From: Puccinia triticina
Taxonomy: Eukaryota > Basidiomycota > Pucciniomycetes > Pucciniales > Pucciniaceae
Assembly: GCF_026914185.1 (NCBI RefSeq)
Contig: NC_070569.1
Location: 620,001-684,000 of the forward strand
Direction: 5' to 3'
Length of the DNA: 64,000 bases
The position numbers were made by a program, and so were the translations under genes. The notes under the pieces were generated by a model that was not told where the DNA came from, searched no databases, and saw only the letters and a program-made list of their open reading frames with translations. Positions 11,252 through 23,257 of this stretch are shown in pieces. The first letter of the stretch is position 1; each line of letters begins with the position of its first letter.

Positions 11252-12206
11252 TTAAAACACAAGAGCAGCACCCTTTGTCTTCTTGTCACCACCAAGTTCA
11301 AAGCTGTGGAGAAAAATCATGGTCAGCCATACATCAGCCAGAATCGTGCAGGAAGCTCTACAGTCTCAACGGTAGAGGATCGACGTACTGTTTGCATCGT
11401 TTCAAGGCAACCTGCTTTTTATATTTACATACTGTGCATTCCATTCGAAGAACGACCTTCTTGGTGGTCTGTTGGGAACAAGAATTCAATCAGACGAGGT
11501 AAGTAGTCTATATGCTAATTGCAGACGAACCTTTGCCTTCTTGTGGAACACAGGCTTGGTCTGTCCACCGTAACCGGATTGTTTTCGGTCGTAACGACGT
11601 TTACCCTATGAGTGATGGAGATACGATTGTCAGTGGGTCTATGAGGAAGATAAGGCAGTGGTACGGCGTCGGTGAAGGTAATGAGTGAATAATAGGCACC
11701 TGTGCAAAAAGCGAAGCCTTTCCTTTGGATACGATAAAGAGTGATAACAACTGCTCAGCCTGATTATGCTTCAACTGAATATGTGAAGGTTCACTAACCG
11801 GTCTGTAATATTAATCGATCCGGTGGATAGAGATGGGTTCTTGTTAGTTTGACTTGAAAAGGGATCTTCGGTTCTAGGATCACTAGCTTGCCTTGTATTG
11901 AGTGACTGATAAAAGAAATTTTCAAAACGAGTCAGTGAGTATTCCAGGGAGGTAGGACAGGCCAGAGGGTCAAGAATCGCATCGTTGCTTCAGCATGCAA
12001 GTAGTGAACAAAATGGTTTGGAGGTGAAAACTTGAGGATTGTAGCTGACCCTTGTGGGGGGTGTGCTTCTTGCATTGCTTCCCCTTGCAGTAGGTACGTC
12101 GGGTTTTGGGAATATTGACTTTCGATGACGAAGGGGTGGGCACAGAAATGCGTCAATTGATTGATTTCATGGGCATCCTGATAGGCTGGACGGGATACGC
12201 ACCCAT
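11252..12206 (-). CDS. RPL42: 60S ribosomal protein eL42 (L44/L36a)
   Basis: A zinc-ribbon protein of the large ribosomal subunit, close to the E site. Minus-strand exons read 12206-12203 (ATG plus G only), 12118-12050, 11905-11888, 11722-11700, 11605-11531, 11468-11389 and 11303-11252. The joined product begins [20 protein letters not shown], passes through [18 protein letters not shown] and [20 protein letters not shown], and ends in [16 protein letters not shown]. It has 106 residues, the usual family length. The zinc-ribbon cysteines (CKGKQC and CTVC...CK) are present. The first coding exon is four bases long. The 18-base third exon must end at a non-canonical GC donor (GCA A|GCTAGT) to keep frame and length; this is the one weak junction. 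Another donor would change one or two residues around Y-K-A-R-K. Confidence 0.92.
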
Positions 12207-12360
12207 GGTGAAGTGGTTCAAGGAGCTGAGATGTCGTCGTCTTCGTGGGGTGCCGGGCCGTAGATCCGTCCTACCGGCTGGCTGCTGGTATCCAGTGTGA
12301 GTGGGAGGACCCGCGCGGTGCACAGTCTCATCAACTGCGCAGCACGCCCGACCGGCCGAG

Positions 12361-12850
12361 ATGACACACATGGAGCCCCCCTCGAAGCCTGAAGGAGCCC
12401 CCAGGCGGGTGATCCACAACCGGCAGAGCCAGCCTGGCTCCCCCACCTACCCTACTTCGCGCCTGTCCTCATCCCATCCGCTGAAGGCCTGCCCCGGGGA
12501 CCCAGGTAAGCCGGTGACTGCCGGACATCTCCATCGACCAAGCTGCATTCGAAAACCATCGCTTTCCTGAAATCCACTGCAGGCGCGCTCAAGCCTTCTC
12601 AGCGCTAAAAGTACGATTCTCTGTGCTCTCCCGCGGCCGAGACGACCATCGGAATTCCTCAACTTGGAGGACATTGTTGTCGGCGGAAAGCTGACATGAG
12701 GAGAACCAGCGGGCCTGCATCGACTCCTTCATCCCAATCTGCACCTCCGGTTCCCACACCACCTGTAGCTAGCCCTCGATCAAGATCACACACCCCTTCT
12801 CCATCAATGTTCGGCTCGAGTCAACCATCTTCTCGACACCTCCTTCTGTT
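12361..12850 (+). CDS. Ser/Pro-rich coding-like segment, unknown
   Basis: A stretch starting MTHMEPPSKPEGAPRR could splice at 12,506 (CCAG|GTAAGC) to an acceptor near 12,585. From 12,696 another frame starts MRRTSGPASTPSSQSAPP and runs into the broken aconitase copy. Composition is Ser/Pro/Thr-rich and low complexity. The two parts do not join in one frame without a stop, so this may be the remains of a gene divergent from eL42 whose 3' end was replaced. I recognise no family. Confidence 0.3.
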
Positions 12851-12919
12851 CCACCTCAACCTTCCAACTCCACACGGCCACCTCCATTTCCTATCCTACA
12901 TACCGCAGCTTTTGCGGAA

Positions 12920-13330
12920 ACTCAAAATCAGTATCGATTCGCAATCATCCAGGCTAGAGATCCTCAAACCGTTTGAGACCCATTGGTGTGACCTCCAACA
13001 GCCGTTAGAGCTCAATGATCCTTTTCTCTAGGGATGATACCTTCATGGTTGCGATGAATGTGAAAAATATCGAAACTGACTGCGCTATGGATTTGGTCTG
13101 TGGTAAAATGGTCGAAGATATGATCCTTCATGTCCCCAAACGTTGGAAATCTACTGGCCAATCATGGATGATTGTTGCAGACGTACATGACGGCGAGTCA
13201 CTGGTGGTGATTAGGCTTTTGTCTCGTAGCATTCTGCTTTCTTTTGTCTTCCTCCTTCCGTCTTGAATCAAGAAATCTTGGAAGTTTATAAAAGAAATGG
13301 CTGTCTATGGTTGAGCAAATGTGATAAGAA
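12920..13330 (+). pseudogene. Truncated, rearranged aconitase copy
   Basis: From SIDSQSSRLEILKPFE to LQQPLEL the DNA matches the aconitase exon at 340-430. The next 100 bases of that exon, including the KCTTDEISAAG block, are missing. An acceptor-like TTTCTCTAG then leads into a diverged version of the next exon (KMVED...VPKRWKST), ending in the intact SWMIVAD. The start of the following intron is still recognisable (GCGAGTCACTGGTGGTGATT). After that the match jumps to the 3' flank of the parent (CTTCCT...GAATCAAGAA), so the last exon is gone. Retained intron sequence shows that the copy was made at the DNA level, not from mRNA. The catalytic swivel part is absent. Confidence 0.82.
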
Positions 13331-13503
13331 TAAGCGATCAGACTAGCGCTACGCTGAGAGCAAAAAATTTACCAGTTATACAACTGCTGGTAGATTGTTG
13401 AATCCAAGTGCAAAATAACACTATGAAACTACTCCTGATATGAATGAGGGCTCAATGTCATTTCGTGAGATTCCGTTGAACCATGACCCGCGGTAAAAGA
13501 AAG

Positions 13504-13540
<37 letters not shown>

Positions 13541-13585
13541 ACAATTGGGAACTAATGGCTGCACGATGCCTCGACTCCCAACATG

Positions 13586-13616
<31 letters not shown>

Positions 13617-13622
13617 TGAGAC
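13504..13622 (-). tRNA. tRNA-Phe(GAA) with intron
   Basis: The minus strand gives a full cloverleaf. The acceptor stem GTCTCAA pairs with TTGGGAC and the discriminator base is A. The D arm is AGCTCAGTTGGGAGAGC, the anticodon stem is TCAGA/TCTGA with loop CTGAAGA, and the T arm contains GTTCAAG. The anticodon GAA is at 13,589-13,587. An intron of about 46 bases follows position 37, the normal place, and ends before ATCTGAAGG. Confidence 0.93.
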
Positions 13623-14489
13623 TCTTCGATGACGAAATGAAGATGGCGCGCTACATAGACCAATCGTTATAAATTGGTAGACAAAGGGAGTCGCCAAGAT
13701 TGCCGCTTCTTTGATGTCCAAATCATTATCCGAAAGAAATATTCTTCGGGAGGTATTAATAGTGAGTTGAGTCAGACTCAAGGTCTGAATTGATGCGAAA
13801 AAATCTGATACAAATAGCACTTGCGCGTGCTAGAGCAGTCAGGTTGAACTCGAAGTTGGCAGGATGTCCTATCAACTCCCTATTAAGAAATCAAGTTTTG
13901 CTTGCGGATGGAAAACATAGCTTCAACTGTGAACCCTCGCACTCAAGTCACAACAGTGACCTCCAGGCGCGACTTCAGCAAGTTCGGTGCGAATCTTTAC
14001 CCAGACTGCCCGGAAGGTGGGCCTGGGGCGACCTTAAACCAGAGCTGATCTAGAGAAATAATTCCTACGAATGGGGAGTAATTTGGCGTGATGTTGCATC
14101 GTCACCACAACATTGCAGGATTCCCCATTTATGAAGGGGCGTCGAATCCATAAGAGAGGTCTCGTGGATAAGGCTTTGTTGGATGATCCGAGTCGCTCCA
14201 CCCCACACACTTGTTTCGCGCTCTCAGACTCTGGGTCCCCAATTTAAATGTTGGGCTGGCCTTACTTTCGACGATGAGGAGGCTGGAAGGGCTTCTTGAA
14301 CCTGCCATCCTGATGCCCGCTCTCTCGAGGCTTGGTTGGCACACAGGGCCTAGCTTGGCTAGGCTGGATTCCCTGGCCGGCCCGTCCTAGAATTCAATGC
14401 TTTCTTTGGACTGGGTTCGGTCAGAGACAGGAGGGCCCTCTCACCAACGCTGGCCGGACGCTCGAAAGACAAATGGGGGGTGAAAATTG
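13623..14489. other. Intergenic, no gene seen
   Basis: Only short ORFs. This is the 5' side of tRNA-Phe and the upstream region of the CPL1-like gene. Confidence 0.4.
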
Positions 14490-14696
14490 TGGGTATAAAG
14501 TCACCAGCTTTCAGCTCTCTTTCATCTCTCCATCCTCACCCAAATCTACACCCATTCATCTCTCAGAAGTAAAGTCACCATATATCCCATATTCCCCTAT
14601 CAGTTTTTCCTCCAGTAGTATTTCCCCAGTATCAAAAGACCTTTTACTGTTTCACTTTGCAGCGCGTCTCATTATAAATCTTAAATAACGGAAAAT
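14490..14696 (+). promoter_or_regulatory. Probable promoter and leader of CPL1-like gene
   Basis: A TATA-like GGGTATAAAG lies at 14,490-14,499, followed by a long C/T-rich stretch of the TCTCTCCATCCTCACCC type to about 14,630. A TATA box and a pyrimidine-rich leader are common for strongly expressed fungal genes. The start site itself is not visible. Confidence 0.4.
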
Positions 14697-15989
14697 ATGT
14701 TAGCCATCCAGACCCTCAACCTGGTCGCTTTTGTTTCTGCTGTCTCAGCCTTCAACCTCCCGGTGACGATGGCCCCCTCAGCGACGGGTACCCAGCTACA
14801 TTCTCGGCAGTTCAATCTAGGGCAATTCTTCCCCGGACAGCTCTCCGCCGGCGAACATTCGGCCGGGCAGTTCTCTGCCGGTACCTCACAGGCCTCTGCC
14901 GGCTGCGGCTTGGAAACCAACGTCTGGGGGCAAGTCTCGGCGACGACCACCTCCGGCTTTGCAAACCTCTGTCTGCAATGTCGGGTGAACGTCTTCGGCG
15001 TCGACATCGTCCAGTTCAACTTCTTTAGTGCTCTTGCAGCTAGTATCAGTGCCCATGGTGTCTCCGCCAGCCAACTATCCGTCTTACAAGGCGCCATTGA
15101 AGTGAGTTAGAATCCTGCTTTTTGATTTCATCTATCACCCAGTTATTGACATGTTTTACTGGCTTTTCTGGAAAACAGGGAGACCTCCTTAAACTCTCTG
15201 CCGGGGCAAAGACCAGTGCCAGCTGTACAGCAGCCTGTGCTGGCGACCAGCGTACGCTCCGTTGATCCCTACCTGCTCATAGTACAAAAGCATGCGCTAA
15301 AGTTATCTTTTGCACCGGATCTAGGATGTGATTCTTGCAGCTTTGTGAATGGGAGCTGCCGGATCAAGGCCGTCAACTACCTTACCCAAAATCATGCCGG
15401 CGCGCCTCTTGCACAAGCATTCCAGGGACTGTACTCGAATGGAGGCTCTGGATATTGTTCGATCTGCCGTTAGTCACGGCCACTTCTTATGCTTCTCTCT
15501 TCGAACTTCCAGAATCTCAAAATTTGTTCCATCGTTTGATAGCCGCCGACCGTAGTTGTTCCGGGCCGAAACCGAGCGCCCTGCCCCGAAGGAGCTTAGC
15601 TAAGAACTCATTGATCGACGAAAAGTGTCCCGCCGGTCTGTCAGCATGTCCCATCTTATCTGGCGTACCACTCAACCCTTCATCTGGCTTCGAGTGCCTC
15701 GACGTCCAGCAAGAAGCTAGCTCTTGTGGAGGCTGCGCCTCAACAGGACAGGGTGTTGATTGTACAGCAATCAAGGGTGTCTCATCATCCGGTTGCTCAG
15801 ACGGCACTTGCAAGATTTGTAAGTATCCAGCTAGACTATGCTTCTACATCATATTCCACCTCATCATTAACTCTCTCTGCCTCGTCCCCCTCCTCAGACT
15901 CCTGTAAGGCTGGCTACCACTATTCACCCATCCATAGTATTTGCTACAAGAGTCACCGCTCGTCAAAGATGGCTTTATCTGCTCGCTAA
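14697..15989 (+). CDS. Secreted Cys-rich protein with CPL1-like domain
   Basis: Five exons (14697-15101, 15179-15251, 15325-15468, 15543-15818, 15898-15989) join in frame to 329 residues. The N-terminus, from MLAIQTLNLVAFVSAVSAF, is a clear signal peptide. A 100-residue region with few cysteines follows, then Cys-rich blocks CDSCSFVNGSC and GYCSICPADRSCSG. The C-terminal domain reads CPAGLSACPI, FECLDVQQEASSCGGC, GQGVDCTAI, GVSSSGC and CKIYSC, the signature spacing of CPL1-like secreted proteins of basidiomycetes (named after Cryptococcus Cpl1). It is expected to be exported. A role as a plant-facing effector is plausible in a rust but is inference. Without the third intron (15,469-15,542) the first part would end at 15,473, so the long model depends on that splice; the frame fits exactly. 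Confidence 0.82.
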
Positions 15990-16971
15990 GCAGCATCTCC
16001 TTCCTTGTACTTCAGTTTAGTTTCCTTTTGTTTTCCTCCTGGTGTATTGACTTTGTATAAAGTTCGATTTTCTGGAGCATAGTTGTAAACACCCAGTGCT
16101 CTCCAATCTGATCACTTATAAAGAAAAAAATTCACTCATCTTCCAAGTTTTAAATTTCATACTCAAATAGCCCATTCAAGCTAAAGATAGACAGTCTGCT
16201 GGACTGGAGCTGCTTGGTTGTACACAAGTGCAAAGTTCCCCTCATCAAGCAGTTGGCGTTAGGTTTACAGCTCTTGCACCTATCTCTATCTTCACTCATG
16301 GTTCTCAACGGGCTTTTCAAAACATCAATAAAATGCCCGTCCCAACTCATATATTTTATGGGTCTGGCCAGGTATATGGGTTATAACTCATGACAGGTTG
16401 CTGCCACTGGCACAACCCATGGCAAAATGACACTACCATACTGCTGTGCTAACTTATTTTTCTTTATCCATCTCTGTCATTACTGCTAGTGCCTGTATCA
16501 TTATTGGCTAAAATTGCATGAAAACCTTAAAAATACCCACTTGATACAGAAATCAAGCCAAGTACACACATCAGCATTGAAGAAAATAAATAATCATCGA
16601 TCCCTCATGGCCAGTGAGCAATTACAAACTTTCCGGAGAATTTTTGAGGAGATAATTGTTGTAAAGCCTTGAAATCTTAAACACTTGACGTGTGAGTTTG
16701 GTTGATGGGAAACAGGTTAAAGTCATCATTAATCACACCTCAGAAGCTTTCAGCCACTAAAACATTTTACACAGATAAAACTGATCATAATAATGACAAA
16801 TGACTGTTTTATGTTTGACTAGACCAAAGCACAACCAAACTGGGGTTATGTAAGATTTAAAATACAGAACGAACATACAGTACATCATATCTTTGCCATT
16901 CATGTGGGATTTCTTTTCTATTTTTGATCTGATAAGTGCTACTAAATAAATATTGATGTATCAATGTAATA
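15990..16971. other. AT-rich intergenic spacer
   Basis: The first 100 bases are the T-rich 3' flank of the CPL1-like gene. The remainder is AT-rich without a convincing ORF. Confidence 0.45.
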
Positions 16972-17150
16972 GCCTGGTTCACGTTGGCGACTTTGAACCT
17001 ATTTTTATCTGATTTTATCATAAAATTTTGACAAATTTTTCAATCATCCGAAAAAGTGGTTTCAGAAGAATCTGGCCAACTTGAAAAAAATGATAAATTT
17101 TAATGATAAAATGGATAAAAATGGACTTAAAACTCCAATGTGAACCGGGC
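16972..17150. mobile_element. MITE with TA target duplication, 179 bp
   Basis: Ends GCCTGGTTCACGTTGG and, reversed, GCCCGGTTCACATTGG, flanked by TA (16,970-16,971 and 17,151-17,152). The arms continue with partial complementarity over TTTTTATC...ATTTTATCA, so most of the element folds on itself. The TA duplication suggests a Tc1/mariner-mobilised MITE. Confidence 0.7.
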
Positions 17151-17204
17151 TAATTTACATATATGAACTTGGAGCTTCGTGGGCAATCGAAAATGATCAG
17201 CCAT

Positions 17205-18855
<1,651 letters not shown>

Positions 18856-19687
18856 GATGACCGGGCGCAATATTTTGGACGGTTATAAAGTTAGAAGCTG
18901 TGGGCGGTGAGGAAGTCGGATGATTGGAAAACAATCGATGCAAACACCTTCAGCTCGTTGCCTCGGAGTCGGAGTCTGGACGCAAGACATTGTACCAATC
19001 TGCATCTTTTTATACAAGTCTCACCAGAATTAAGAATTATTCGACAACCCCTACCTTTGCTAGGGCCCCAAGCTCGTCATGAATGCCGGACAACTGACTC
19101 GCACTGATAGAAATATTGTCTTTTCCGTAAAGCTTGGATGATTTCTCCATTCACAGCCTGGACGCCGCGGGGAAGTTGCGCCCAGGGAGTACCTCCAGGC
19201 ATGGGAAGAGTCCGCAGTGCCTGCGCGGGGATTCCCGGTGCGGTTCAAGTATAGCCGGCCCGCTTTTTGGGCACGCGTTGTCGCGGCGCCAACGGCCGGT
19301 AGGAACAGATCTCTGGTCAGGTCAAACCCTGCCAGACTGCTCACATAGAGGGCGTCCCGGAGACCAGGGAGTGGCCTCCCAAGACGCCCGTGTGTGGGTC
19401 GGGGGGAGGAATTCTTTCCCCCGATCTGCTGGCTCGGTCATTTCTCTCCTGTGGTCCTCCGGGAGGGAGGATGAACAGGGAGAAGCTCCCAAGGGAGGAG
19501 ACGTCAGCAGACCGGAGCCTCCCGGAGCAGAAAGGCACCCGAGGGTGCGGGGGCGGAGGCGCTAGACCCATTTCTCTGGGTCATAGACCCAGAGCCAGGC
19601 GCCGATCGATTCTGCTCAGGTCCCTGGACCCTTCCTGGAAAGTGAAAAGTAGCTGGATTGCGGGGAGTCATTGCACAGGGGTTGGTC
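18856..19687. other. Spacer between reductase and DIRS-like element
   Basis: The sequence turns GC-rich from about 19,150, with short hairpins such as GACCCATTTCTCTGGGTC at 19,566-19,583. This GC-rich part probably belongs to the 3' end of the DIRS-like element, but I could not identify its terminal repeats. Confidence 0.4.
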
Positions 19688-20755
19688 CTACTTCTTCCAA
19701 CATCTTCGGAGTTCACGTAGTATGCTGCTGCTATCTTCATCTTCCTCTTTCGAGTAAGCTCTGATGTATAGTTTATAACAGTCCGAGGTCCACCTTCCTA
19801 GGGCGCAAAGCTCCTCTTTAGAGGATCCGGTGGAGTTTCTGAAGGAGGTGCCTCCGAACCTGAATGAGTGTCCTGAGATCCCGGAGCAACCCTTCATCAT
19901 CCAAAACTGAGTCAGTGCTCTACAGGCGTTGGACTTGGTGATGTGTATTCGTTTCCCGGACTCCCAATACCCGAAGAGAGAAGTATTTTGGCCGTCCGCG
20001 TTCTGGATTCTCCTTTCTAACGCCAGTATTGGGCAGAGCATTATCTCCATCGAGTTTAAGCTCAGTTCTTGAGTGACTCCCGGGGCGGCGGTCTTCGCGC
20101 CTCTGATTTCGATGGTTGCCTTCTTCCTGGGAGCCGTGTTCCAGATAGACACGTCGCTAACCAAGACTGACGCAGATCGGCGTAAGGGGCCGGTTCTGTC
20201 ATTGTAGGTGAGTTCGCCTAGGCGGGCTAGTCCCCAGAACGCAACTATGCAGAGGTCCAGCAATGCCTTTTGGAACTCTGTCCCCTTGAACCAGGCAGTG
20301 GTTAGCATGACCAGGTTTCGCAGCATAACGGCCTTCTTCTTGGGCTTAAGGGCGGATTCTGCGTCCACGTAAGCTGACGACCTGAGAAAGACTGCGACCT
20401 TGTTCTTCGAGTCTTGCGGGTATTTCGCATCGTGAAGGGTGTGCCACATCTGGAGCCCGGCGATATATTTGGCTAAGGTAACGGAGGAAACTTCGTGGGG
20501 TTTAGGCGACTCGAAGGTCCTCCCGGCCCAGCAGCAGAAATCGTAAATATCTCTCTCTGAGAGAGGGAGAGTGAAGGGGGTACGTCCTGTTGCCTGCGCG
20601 AACTTGAGGTACTTCTTCACAGCAGAATTATAGCAAGCTAAGGTGTTCCAACGGTAGCCGAGAAAGAAGTGTTTGTCTTCTGTGGTTATGTCTCTAGGGT
20701 CGGAACCTTTCCTGATCAAAGCGGTCAGGTTGGAGAGGTCTTCGACCGAGTTCAT
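19688..20755 (-). CDS. Tyrosine recombinase of DIRS-like element
   Basis: 355 residues. The catalytic set of a tyrosine recombinase is visible: R178 in FWGLARLGELT, H296-S-F-R299 in GHSFRFGGTS, W322 in ALGRWTSD, and tyrosines Y330 and Y334 in YKLYIRAYS, one of which should be the nucleophile. The N-terminal 100 residues have the helical SAM-like core-binding form. The ORF is uninterrupted, unlike the RT of the same element. It would integrate the circular cDNA. Confidence 0.9.
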   Translation of the reverse strand: MNSVEDLSNLTALIRKGSDPRDITTEDKHFFLGYRWNTLACYNSAVKKYLKFAQATGRTPFTLPLSERDIYDFCCWAGRTFESPKPHEVSSVTLAKYIAGLQMWHTLHDAKYPQDSKNKVAVFLRSSAYVDAESALKPKKKAVMLRNLVMLTTAWFKGTEFQKALLDLCIVAFWGLARLGELTYNDRTGPLRRSASVLVSDVSIWNTAPRKKATIEIRGAKTAAPGVTQELSLNSMEIMLCPILALERRIQNADGQNTSLFGYWESGKRIHITKSNACRALTQFWMMKGCSGISGHSFRFGGTSFRNSTGSSKEELCALGRWTSDCYKLYIRAYSKEEDEDSSSILRELRRCWKK

Positions 20756-20905
20756 GATTCTCGGATGAAGGGACTTATTCCGAGGGAAATTGGTCTACCT
20801 CCTATCAGGGGCTTAAACCTCAGGTCTTTTTAAATTGCATTGGGGGGAGGATGGCATAGGGGTACATGATCATGAAACAAACATGGGAGTAAGTCTGGAA
20901 ACGTG

Positions 20906-22519
20906 TTAGACCTGATACAGTCTGAACTCCAAGTCCCACGGGACTACTACTGCTATTTGATACATGAGGTCGTGCCCTGACCTGTCTCCTCTAGATAGGG
21001 CGTCGGCGGCGTTCTCCGCCGATGTGACTTGTCTCGATACGATATCTATCTCCATTTCCACCAGAGTCTGCTGTATGAGTTTCCACTCTTCGTTGACTGC
21101 GGGGTGTCAAGACTTCCTTTGGTGTATGACCGTTTCCGTGGTCGTGTTGTCCGTCCAGACAATGAGGGTCTTCCCCCGTCGGATGTTCATTTTTTTCAGG
21201 GCAATTAATCTGAGTCTTATCGCCACCGTCTCGAGCCACGCGATATCTCGTTTGGGTTCTGGGCCTTTGTCCCAGTTCTCTGCTAGTTGAAATTGGGCCC
21301 ATCTTTTGCCGATGAGGATCCCTATCCCAAAGCTGGTAGATGCGTCGCCCACCCACCCGATTTCAACCGGATCTGGGTTTTGGATCATGCGCGTCTCCTT
21401 GTACTGAAGGAGAGTCGTGAGCCAGTATTCGAGGTCTATCCGGGCGTCTTCCGGAAGGGTCCGGTCCGTGTGCCGGTACTTCCAGTTGTTCATCCATCTG
21501 TACAGGCCGTTCAGGTAGCAGCGCAGCTGCGGGAGGATGTAGGAAACATGGTTAAGACAGCCGGCGAGCTGTTCTACCTGGCCAAAGGAGAACTCTGCGT
21601 CTGGCTGCAGAAAGGCTTTTATTTGCTGCACTCTTTGGTATTTCTTGTCGTCCGGTAGTCGGACGGTCTTCTGGGTGGCATTCCAGATGAATCCGATATA
21701 TTTTTGTTCTTCTTTGAAGGGGGAAAACTTGGTTGCATTTGTTTTTACCCCTAGTCGTTCAGATCGGCTTACGATTTGGTCCATTTCGACCGCTGACTGC
21801 TTGGTCTTGACGAAAAGGTTGTTGTCCACCCAGCGGAAGACTTCGACTAGGTCGAACTCTGTCTTCATCAATTCTTTCCAAGCATCGGCTGGTCTGCCGA
21901 AGGAACCGCACCCCGCTACTCCGCCAAAGGCGATCCTGGTGTCTATGAGGATTCCTCCTTCGAAATCCCTCACCATCAGGTATCTCCATTGGCTCTCTGC
22001 CGTCGGGATTTGGCGGTAGGCCTTTTCCCAATCGAAGATGGCTAGGAGTAGGGGTTGAGTTTGGCGTCTGAAGAATTTTGACGTTGTTTCGAAGTCGTCC
22101 CAAGTCGTGAGGTAATCTAGCTTATCCACGAAAGAGTTTACGGATGGTATCCCCGGCACGTTCCTGGGGAATGACAGATCATTGATGGGCCTGACGGTTC
22201 CGTCCCCGTTCACTGCGGCCCCTAGGGGGTTCGTCCTAAAGAAATCGTACCTTTCCATCAACTGCTCGTGAGAAAAGGGACCGAACATGCGGCCCGCCTT
22301 GATCTCTTTGGCTATCGTGGCCTCGATCTTTTCCCTGGCTAGCAGGGCGCCTTGGTGATTTGGGGGGGTGTAGTACGGTACTCCTGGGCCCAGATCATGC
22401 TCTGGGATCCCCTGGTGGAAACCATTGCGGAAACCGTGTATCACATCAGCGTACTCGGCTAGCAGGCCCGCGCTTTTCAGGGATCGTTCCCACTCTCCGA
22501 TGTCCATCTCGCACGACAC
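20906..22519 (-). pseudogene. DIRS-like reverse transcriptase and RNase H
   Basis: RT blocks run from RPINDLSFP and the AIFDWEKAYRQIP catalytic Asp to FRWVDNNLFVK. There the usual second Asp of the x-D-D box is Asn; this is either a family variant or an inactivating change. RNase H follows with WVGDAST, AWLETVAI, WTDNTTTE and ENAADALSRG, so all four acidic positions are present. The frame runs from 22,519 but is cut by a TGA at 21,107-21,109 within RKS*HPAVNEEW, before the last RNase H block, and ends with TAA at 20,906. As drawn the protein would lack its last RNase H Asp. Confidence 0.85.
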
Positions 22520-23257
22520 CTTACCAGGCCATTTAGGCTGATTCTGGATCGTGTTTTCCTCCTCCGCGTGCTCTGAGTTCTCACTGGGGCGCTCCTCTGC
22601 GCTGTAATCCCTGAGGGTGTATGTGAGAGGTCACTCATCAGAAATTATATACATGGGAATCATTTATTTCTCGGAGACAATTGGGTGGGGGGTATGACAT
22701 TTTTGGTTCTTATGAAAGGGTTAAGAAGTGAAAGGATTCAAAACATGAGGAAGATGAGTCTGAGAAACAGGTTGAGAGGGGATTTGGGAGGGAATGCGAG
22801 TCCTGGCCCGACGGTTCCTATTCAGAAAGGAGCGGTTCTGTTTGGGGAATGATTGGGGAGGAAAATGGTGGGGGAAGAATGGGAGATTAGGGGGGATCGG
22901 GCGATGCGTGTGGGATTGTGGAATGGTGAGAAGAGAAAAGGATACCTACTGGTCTCGGTTCCGGTGGCGCACGCTCCCGCCGGTGTGGTTGGGGTTGAAG
23001 TTATTTCCCTTGTATCCGCTGCCGGGGGGGCCTCGGCCTTGATCCGGCTTGGCGGGTAAGGATGCTGGGCCATGTGGAGCTGACGGCGTTTTGTCGGTGG
23101 CTTGCTTCTGGCTCGATTTGCTCTTTGGGGGGTTTGGTTGATTTTGGTGGTTGGGTTGGGGTTGTTTGTGTGGGCGGATTCCTTTCAGTGGATCTCCGCC
23201 TACCCGGCCTTCACCGATCGCGTACGGGTTCTCTTGGAGGCTGATCTCATTGAAGTC

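Noticed and set aside
15216..15473. An 85-codon ORF taken alone as a small secreted protein
   Set aside because: Its Cys-rich part is in frame with the upstream signal-peptide exon and the downstream CPL1-like exon after splicing, so one gene explains everything.
21287..22019. Plus-strand ORFs of 120-124 codons antisense to the DIRS-like RT
   Set aside because: They are shadows of the clear RT/RNase H frame on the minus strand.
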